Below, in pieces: positions 59,385-64,000 of a DNA stretch of 64,000 nucleotides (positions within the stretch are counted from its first letter, which is position 1; each line of letters opens with the position of its first letter). Under the pieces are notes generated by a model that was given only the letters and a program-made list of their open reading frames with translations, was not told the origin of the DNA and did no database searches. Source of the stretch: JBFMEX01 sp040752215 (lineage in GTDB: Bacteria; Pseudomonadota; Alphaproteobacteria; Rhizobiales; Hyphomicrobiaceae); contig JBFMEX010000033.1 of assembly GCA_040752215.1 (NCBI GenBank), forward strand, positions 15,746 to 79,745. The letters run 5' to 3'. Both the position numbers and the translations under genes were made by a program.

Positions 59385-61229
59385 TCAGCCGCGCCGGCCG
59401 CTCGGAGCGGCGGGCCCGACAGGCGGTTGCGCAGCCCGGTCACTCGCGGGCACGAAGCGGATGCGGGGCTTGCCCCACGGACCCTCGATCCGGATCAGGC
59501 TGGAGTTGGCGGTCGAGGCCTCGCCCTTCGCGTCCTCCGGCAGCGCGCTCTGATCGGCCGGACGCGAGACGGCGAGACGCAGATTGATCGATGCATCGCC
59601 GAGGCCGATCCAGCCGGCGGCCGTCAGCATGGTCGCACCGGCTCTCGCGCTGGCATTCCGGAACGCGAGCACCCCGTTCGACAGCGTCAGCTCGGCATCG
59701 AGCTGGTCGACCGTGGTCTGTCCCTTGGCGGCCGGTCCCCAGCCGTCGAGCTCACTGGACAGCGCCGTGGCGGCGAGCATGCGAAGATCGGCGCCGAGCT
59801 GCGCGCCCTTCTCGGCGCGCACAAGCATGCGCCCCCGCGCGCTGCCGACAACGTCGGTCGACGTGCTGCCCGAGCCGGCGAGATCGATGGCGAGGTCGGA
59901 ACGCCCGTGCAGAGCCGGGTGCCCGAACAGCCGCTGCGAAAGCTGGCTGAGATCGACTTGCTCCAGCTTGGCCTTGACGGCGATAGGAGGCGCGGACGGC
60001 GCGAAGTCGATGCTCAACTGACCGGAGCCGCGCGCCCCGGAGCCGAGTTCGAGCTCGGCAACGTCGGCCAGTAGCCGGCCTTGCTCGAGCGAAAGCGTCG
60101 CTGCGCCGCGGCCGAGCGTGTGCGCGCCGAACGTCACCAATTCCGACGAAATGCGCAAGTCTGCATCGACCTGCTCGGCGAGCAGTGTGGGCGAAGGCTC
60201 GATCCAATCGGGCCAGCTCATCAGCCGGGACAGGCTGAACTTGTGCTCGAGCACCGGGCTGCGCGTGACGTACGGAGCGAGGTCGAGACGGGAAAAGGCC
60301 ATGGTGCCGTCGATGGCAGGACGCGGTCCCATGGTCTTCAGCGCGAGACCACCCTTGGCCTGGTTGCCGTCGATCGTGATGGTTGCGTTCTGGAACGCGA
60401 TCGCGCGCCGAGACCATTCGAGCTCGCCGCGCAGCGACAGGCTCGAGACAGCGGGGCCATCGGGCCAGCTCGCGCCGAGCCAACGCGCGGCCCGGCGGAG
60501 ATCAGGGATGTTGAGGCTGGCCTGCGATGCGCTGACCTTCAGCGTATCGAGCTGCAGCAGCCCGCGCAGCTCGGCATCGACATGACGGCCCTTGATTGTG
60601 CCCGAGAGCGGAGCCTTGCCGCTATCCTCCGTCTCCGCGCCGAGCGTCAGGTCGAAGGCGACGGCCTCGCCGCGGAACATGAACGACCCGCGGCCGGTGC
60701 GCGCGGCCTTGCGTGCCAGTGAGACCGAGGCCTCGAGGTCCTCGAGCACGATCGGTGTGCCGTCCTTGCCGGCCAGAACCAGTCGACAGCGGGCGAGCTT
60801 GATGCTCGAGAACGCGATCTTGGAGAGCGCCTCGACGATCGGCTGTGCGAGCGCGTCGACGGTGTCGGGTGGCGGCGGCGGCAGCAGGGTGTTGTCGCCG
60901 AGCGTGAGCGTCGCGTCCTCGATGACGAGGCCGGCCGTTCCGCCGCGCAGGATGGCCAGCATGGCCTCGGCGGAGGACAGTCGGCTGCCGGAGATGTGAC
61001 GGAAGGAGACCGTGCCGCGCTCGATGGTGACCGCCGGCAGGCTCAGCAGGCGCAGCGGATCGGCGATCTCGAAGCGGTCGCGGGTGGCGGCCTGCACGAT
61101 GCTGGTGTGTATGGTGCCGTTACCGAGCGGTCCGTCCGGCATCAGCGGTGCCGCGAGGGCGAGCACGAACAGCGTCGCGATGGCAACGAATCCCGCCCAG
61201 TGGCGCTGCCCTTCCCCGAAAGCCGTCAT
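59385..61229 (-). CDS. AsmA-family inner-membrane protein
   Basis: 614 residues. One N-terminal membrane anchor (FVAIATLFVLALAAPLM), then a long repetitive beta-rich region typical of AsmA/TamB-like lipid-transfer proteins: RGTVSFRHISGS, then a LSLRGELEWSRRAIAFQNA segment, and near the end VDQLDAELTLSNGVLAFRNA and the C-terminal AsmA box with TMLTAAGWIGLGDASINLRL. Probably spans the periplasm and helps lipid movement or outer-membrane assembly. ATG 61229 is chosen because it begins just before the anchor. Monocistronic, 103 bases upstream of the solute-binding protein gene on the same strand. Confidence 0.85.
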   Translation of the reverse strand: MTAFGEGQRHWAGFVAIATLFVLALAAPLMPDGPLGNGTIHTSIVQAATRDRFEIADPLRLLSLPAVTIERGTVSFRHISGSRLSSAEAMLAILRGGTAGLVIEDATLTLGDNTLLPPPPPDTVDALAQPIVEALSKIAFSSIKLARCRLVLAGKDGTPIVLEDLEASVSLARKAARTGRGSFMFRGEAVAFDLTLGAETEDSGKAPLSGTIKGRHVDAELRGLLQLDTLKVSASQASLNIPDLRRAARWLGASWPDGPAVSSLSLRGELEWSRRAIAFQNATITIDGNQAKGGLALKTMGPRPAIDGTMAFSRLDLAPYVTRSPVLEHKFSLSRLMSWPDWIEPSPTLLAEQVDADLRISSELVTFGAHTLGRGAATLSLEQGRLLADVAELELGSGARGSGQLSIDFAPSAPPIAVKAKLEQVDLSQLSQRLFGHPALHGRSDLAIDLAGSGSTSTDVVGSARGRMLVRAEKGAQLGADLRMLAATALSSELDGWGPAAKGQTTVDQLDAELTLSNGVLAFRNASARAGATMLTAAGWIGLGDASINLRLAVSRPADQSALPEDAKGEASTANSSLIRIEGPWGKPRIRFVPASDRAAQPPVGPAAPSGRRG

Positions 61230-61651
61230 TAGTCTTGCCGTTCGAGAAAATGCCAGAAACGAACAGTGCGTGCCGGCGGTGGCTTCCCCCTGCGAGCGGC
61301 CTATCGGCCACCCCGTGCGCATCTTGAATAGATGCCGCGGGGCCGCTTCGCAACGAGCAATTTACTGCGTACGAGCCGCAATGCGCTCCGCCGGAAGCCA
61401 CTGTCGAGGATACATGAAATCGCGCAACGATCGAGCGCGCACGGAGCGGCGCCTGTGCGCAACTCCCTCACCGCAGCGGCCCAGAGCCGGCGTGTCGATC
61501 GACAAACTCGACCAGGCTCGGGACGTGCAGCTTAGTGTGGCGAGCGCGGATCGATTTCGCGGCAATGCGAGCGACCGGGGCCAGCGCATCCGTCCCGTGC
61601 AGCAGAACGCATGGCGGGCCCCGGTCTCACCAAGGACAACCCCCGGCCCGA
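61230..61651. other. 422-base stretch without recognised gene
   Basis: Open frames here are arginine- and serine-rich shadows with no start signal. It contains a small hairpin GCGCAC/GTGCGC at 61437-61460 and the promoter side of the AsmA gene. I see nothing else. Confidence 0.45.
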
Positions 61652-61789
61652 CTAGCGGCCGGTATTGCCCGGGTTCCTGCGCGTGACGAGGAAGCCGAAA
61701 ACGCCGAGCGTCACGACGATGACAGCAACGAAACCGCCGAGCGCGATGAGAGCGAGCGGATCGGTGTTCAGCAAATCCTGCCATTTCAT
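61652..61789 (-). CDS. 45-residue single-pass membrane peptide
   Basis: A short gene easily missed: ATG at 61789 with GGAGC about 8 bases upstream, and a TAG stop at 61652-61654. The peptide starts MKWQDLLNTDPLALIALGGF, continues with a smooth hydrophobic helix of about 24 residues (to FGFLV) and ends with a basic, polar tail TRRNPGNTGR. The good ribosome site and ordered topology (N-out acidic, C-in basic) support it. I know of no family. Same strand as the ABC permease upstream, 166 bases away. Confidence 0.6.
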   Translation of the reverse strand: MKWQDLLNTDPLALIALGGFVAVIVVTLGVFGFLVTRRNPGNTGR

Positions 61790-61955
61790 GATGCAGCTCC
61801 GTCGGATCGGGCCGGCATGCCAGCCAGCCGTGCAAGCGCAAATCCATCGATAGACTGCCAGAGGTCGCCGTGATCGGGCTTGCGCTGGCTCAAGTCCGAT
61901 TCTGACGCGGATCAGCTTGCAGGCTCGGCACGGGTCGGAGCGCGCCGAGCCGGCC

Positions 61956-63707
61956 TCAGCCGCCGCTGCGCCGGGCGCGCGTGCCGGCTCGTCCGCCGGC
62001 CACGGCCTTGTGCAGCAGCAGCACGGGCGCCAGCCCGACCAGAACGATCGTCAGCGCGCCGAGCGCCGCCTCCTCGAACTGCTCGAGTGCGGCGAAGCTG
62101 TACACGTGGGTTGCCAAGGTGTCGAAGTTGAAGGGGCGCAGGAGCAGCGTCGCAGGCAGCTCCTTCATCGCGTCGACGAACACCAGCAGGCCGGCCGAGC
62201 CGAGCGCCGGCAGCAAGAGCGGCAGGTGGACGCGCAGCAAGGTCGAGAGCGCGGTCTCGCCGAGTGCGCGAGAGGCCGCGTCGAGATTGGGCGAGATGCG
62301 CTCGAGGCCGGCCTCGATCGAGCCGAGCGAGACGGCGAGGAAGCGGATCGTGTAGGCGAGAACGAGCGCCAGCAGCGTGCCGGACAGGATCAGGCCCGGA
62401 GAGGAGCCGGTCAGTCGCGCGACGAGATCGGCGATCCAGTTGTCGAGGGAGGCGAGCGGGATCAGCAGTCCGATCGCGAGCACGGTTCCGGGCAGCGCGT
62501 AGCCGAGCCCGGCCATGCGCACCGCCGGGCGGGTGAAACCGTTGCCGGCGACCCTCTTGGCATAGGCGAGCGTCAGCGCCAGCACGACGGCGGCGAGCGC
62601 GGCGAGCGCGGCGAGGACCAGGCTGTTGGATGCCGCCATCAGGAAGCCGGCTGCGACATCCTCGCGCGCATGCAGGATCGCATGGCGCAGCAGCATCGCG
62701 AACGGCAGCACGAAGCCGACCACGAAGGGCATGGCGCATAGCAGCGCCGCAGCATAGCCTTTCCAGCCCTCGATATCCTGGAACGGGATCGAGCGATAGC
62801 GCCCCGTGGTGTGATGGATCTGCGCGCCGCCGCGAGCGATGCGCTCGAGCGCGAACAGGAGCGCGATGAATGCGAGCATGACGGTCGCCAGCTGTGCGGC
62901 GCCGCCGAGGTTGGAGCGCTGCAGCCACGTGGCATAGACGCTGGCGGTCAGCGTCTGCACGCCGAGATACTGCACGGCGCCGATGTCGTTCAGGCACTCC
63001 ATCAGAACCAGGGCAACGCCGGCGGCGAGCGCAGGGCGCGACAACGGCAGCGCGACGGCCCAGAACGTGCCCATCGGCGTGTGGCCGAGCGTGCGCGCGA
63101 CCTCGAGCGCGCACACCGACTGCTGCACGAAGCTCGCGCGTGCTGTCAGGTAGACGTAGGGGTAGAGCACCGAGGCCATGACGAACGTGGCGCCGGCGAG
63201 CGAGCGGATGTCGGGGAACCAGTAGTCGCGCACCGAGGTCCAGCCGAACAGCGCCCTCAGGCCACTTTGCACCGGCCCTGCATAGTCCAAGAGCTCGACG
63301 AAGCAATAGGCGACGATGTAGGTCGGCATCGCCAGCGGGATTACGAGCAGGCGGTCGACTACGGCGCGGCCCGGGAAGCGATACATCGTGACGAGCCAAG
63401 CGGCGCCGGTGCCGGTGACGAGCGCCAGCGAGCCCGCGCCGAGCATCAGCAAGGTGGTGTCGAGCAGGGCGTCCGGCAGCACGGTGCGCGCGAGATGTGG
63501 CCAGATGTTCTCGGCCGGGGCCAGTGCGAGTGCGACGATGGTCACGATCGGCACCGCCATGACCGCGAGGATCAGGGCGACGGCCAGCGTCCAGCCCGGC
63601 GAGTTGCGCCGGCGCGCCCGCCAGCGGGTCACGCGCGAGGGGAGGCCGGTAATGCCGCGCGTGGCATCCAGCAGCGTCGGCAGCGTCGGCAGGCCTTGAA
63701 GTCTCAT
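61956..63707 (-). CDS. Iron(III)-type ABC transporter permease (FbpB-like, two-domain)
   Basis: 583 residues, about 12 transmembrane helices in two BPD_transp_1 halves. The permease coupling loops are visible: EVARTLGHTPMGTFWAVALPLSRP in the first half and AASRALGETALSTLLRVHLPLLLP in the second, each with the conserved Gly. The fused double-permease form and the segment ECLNDIGAVQYLGVQTLTASVY are characteristic of FbpB/ThiP-type systems. Likely imports ferric iron delivered by the binding protein that appears to end at 63953. No ATPase is in the window. Confidence 0.88.
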   Translation of the reverse strand: MRLQGLPTLPTLLDATRGITGLPSRVTRWRARRRNSPGWTLAVALILAVMAVPIVTIVALALAPAENIWPHLARTVLPDALLDTTLLMLGAGSLALVTGTGAAWLVTMYRFPGRAVVDRLLVIPLAMPTYIVAYCFVELLDYAGPVQSGLRALFGWTSVRDYWFPDIRSLAGATFVMASVLYPYVYLTARASFVQQSVCALEVARTLGHTPMGTFWAVALPLSRPALAAGVALVLMECLNDIGAVQYLGVQTLTASVYATWLQRSNLGGAAQLATVMLAFIALLFALERIARGGAQIHHTTGRYRSIPFQDIEGWKGYAAALLCAMPFVVGFVLPFAMLLRHAILHAREDVAAGFLMAASNSLVLAALAALAAVVLALTLAYAKRVAGNGFTRPAVRMAGLGYALPGTVLAIGLLIPLASLDNWIADLVARLTGSSPGLILSGTLLALVLAYTIRFLAVSLGSIEAGLERISPNLDAASRALGETALSTLLRVHLPLLLPALGSAGLLVFVDAMKELPATLLLRPFNFDTLATHVYSFAALEQFEEAALGALTIVLVGLAPVLLLHKAVAGGRAGTRARRSGG

Positions 63708-63907
63708 GTCGCGGCCGAGCCCGGGAGCGCGCGCCCTGCGCCGCGCGTCGCCGTGACGGGCTGGGAGCTCGGCGAGGCGCTGTGCGCCGGTGCGCAGGAC
63801 AGTCCTCTCGAGGTGATCATCATTGGCGTCCTGCGGTCAGGATGTAGCTCGATCGGGGAGGTCATGACCGCTTGCGGGTGGCCGAGTGTCGTCCAAGGTC
63901 AACCGGC

Positions 63908-63938
63908 GCCGGACGGGCCGCCGATCGGTCCGTCCGGC
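63908..63938. terminator. Hairpin after the edge gene (possible terminator or attenuator)
   Basis: Perfect 9-base stem GCCGGACGG (63908-63916) / CCGTCCGGC (63930-63938) with a 13-base loop, located just after the putative binding-protein stop on the minus strand and before the permease. No T-run follows. A stable stem between fbpA- and fbpB-like genes could lower permease expression relative to the binding protein. Confidence 0.4.
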
Positions 63939-63952
63939 GTCGGCATGCGGGA

Positions 63953-64000
63953 TCAGGAGCTCGGACCGGCGTCGAACTTGACCGCGTCGATCAACTCGGA
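63953..64000 (-). CDS. Probable 3' end of ABC transporter substrate-binding protein (partial)
   Basis: Only 15 codons are visible before the window edge, ending ELIDAVKFDAGPSS and a TGA at 63953-63955. The ending resembles the C-terminus of iron-binding FbpA-type proteins (a final DxVxFDAG-like segment), and the gene would lie directly upstream of the FbpB-type permease, where fbpA belongs. The call rests on position plus a short match and is tentative. Confidence 0.45.
   Translation of the reverse strand, partial: SELIDAVKFDAGPSS

Overview
The window is GC-rich, densely packed chromosomal DNA. Codon use is strongly GC-biased, ATG/GTG starts follow clear Shine-Dalgarno motifs, and the gene content (CysN-CysC fusion, DUF3300/DUF2950, DUF3141-Pta-AckA-FabI cluster, coaBC-dut pair, FixK/FNR-like boxes, DUF4212/VC_2705-type symporter) fits an alphaproteobacterium, most likely Hyphomicrobiales (Rhizobiales). 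I cannot name the genus from sequence alone. I saw no rRNA, tRNA, CRISPR array, phage module or insertion sequence.

Layout. 1-2.3 kb: 3' part of a sulfate-activation gene (cysNC) and a YbaK-type deacylase. 2.5-10.4 kb: divergent branched-chain/leucine catabolism, with the 2-oxo-acid dehydrogenase E1a-E1b-E2 genes on the minus strand and ivd-mccB-hmgL-liuC on the plus strand; mccA is absent. 10.4-16.8 kb: two small unknown genes, ornithine aminotransferase plus arginase divergent from an Lrp-type regulator, an ALDH7-type dehydrogenase, and a cupin preceded by repeated inverted octamers. 16.9-22.8 kb: an AI-2E-type permease and a DUF3300-DUF2950-DUF3300 group whose two DUF3300 genes share 637 identical bases, then a secreted Tyr/Arg-rich peptide. 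23-29.7 kb: a plus-strand run of DUF3141 PHA-synthase-like protein, small conserved protein, phosphate acyltransferase, acetate kinase, FabI and PPK2, headed by FixK/FNR-like boxes; this looks like a carbon/phosphate reserve and low-oxygen metabolism unit. 29.7-41.7 kb: ordinary housekeeping and accessory genes (DUF2254, DUF2092, GNAT, DUF2267, ada, cysK, dut, coaBC, TPR protein, orphan serralysin-type C-terminal domain, glpK, LysR).

41.7-55.1 kb is the most unusual part. A DUF4212/sodium-solute symporter pair is surrounded by two CBS-DUF294 (GlnD-like nucleotidyltransferase) proteins, one fused to a DEDDh exonuclease domain that lacks its catalytic His; by a symporter-domain histidine kinase; by a membrane protein joining a degenerate kinase to an intact DEDDh exonuclease; and by a receiver-only response regulator. 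It resembles the acetate-sensing CrbSR-type neighbourhood, but with nuclease and nucleotidyltransferase parts of unknown purpose.

55.4-64 kb: glpD, a secreted M15-type peptidase, a solute-binding protein, an AsmA-like protein, a 45-residue membrane peptide, and an iron-type ABC permease followed, at the window edge, by what looks like the 3' end of its binding protein.
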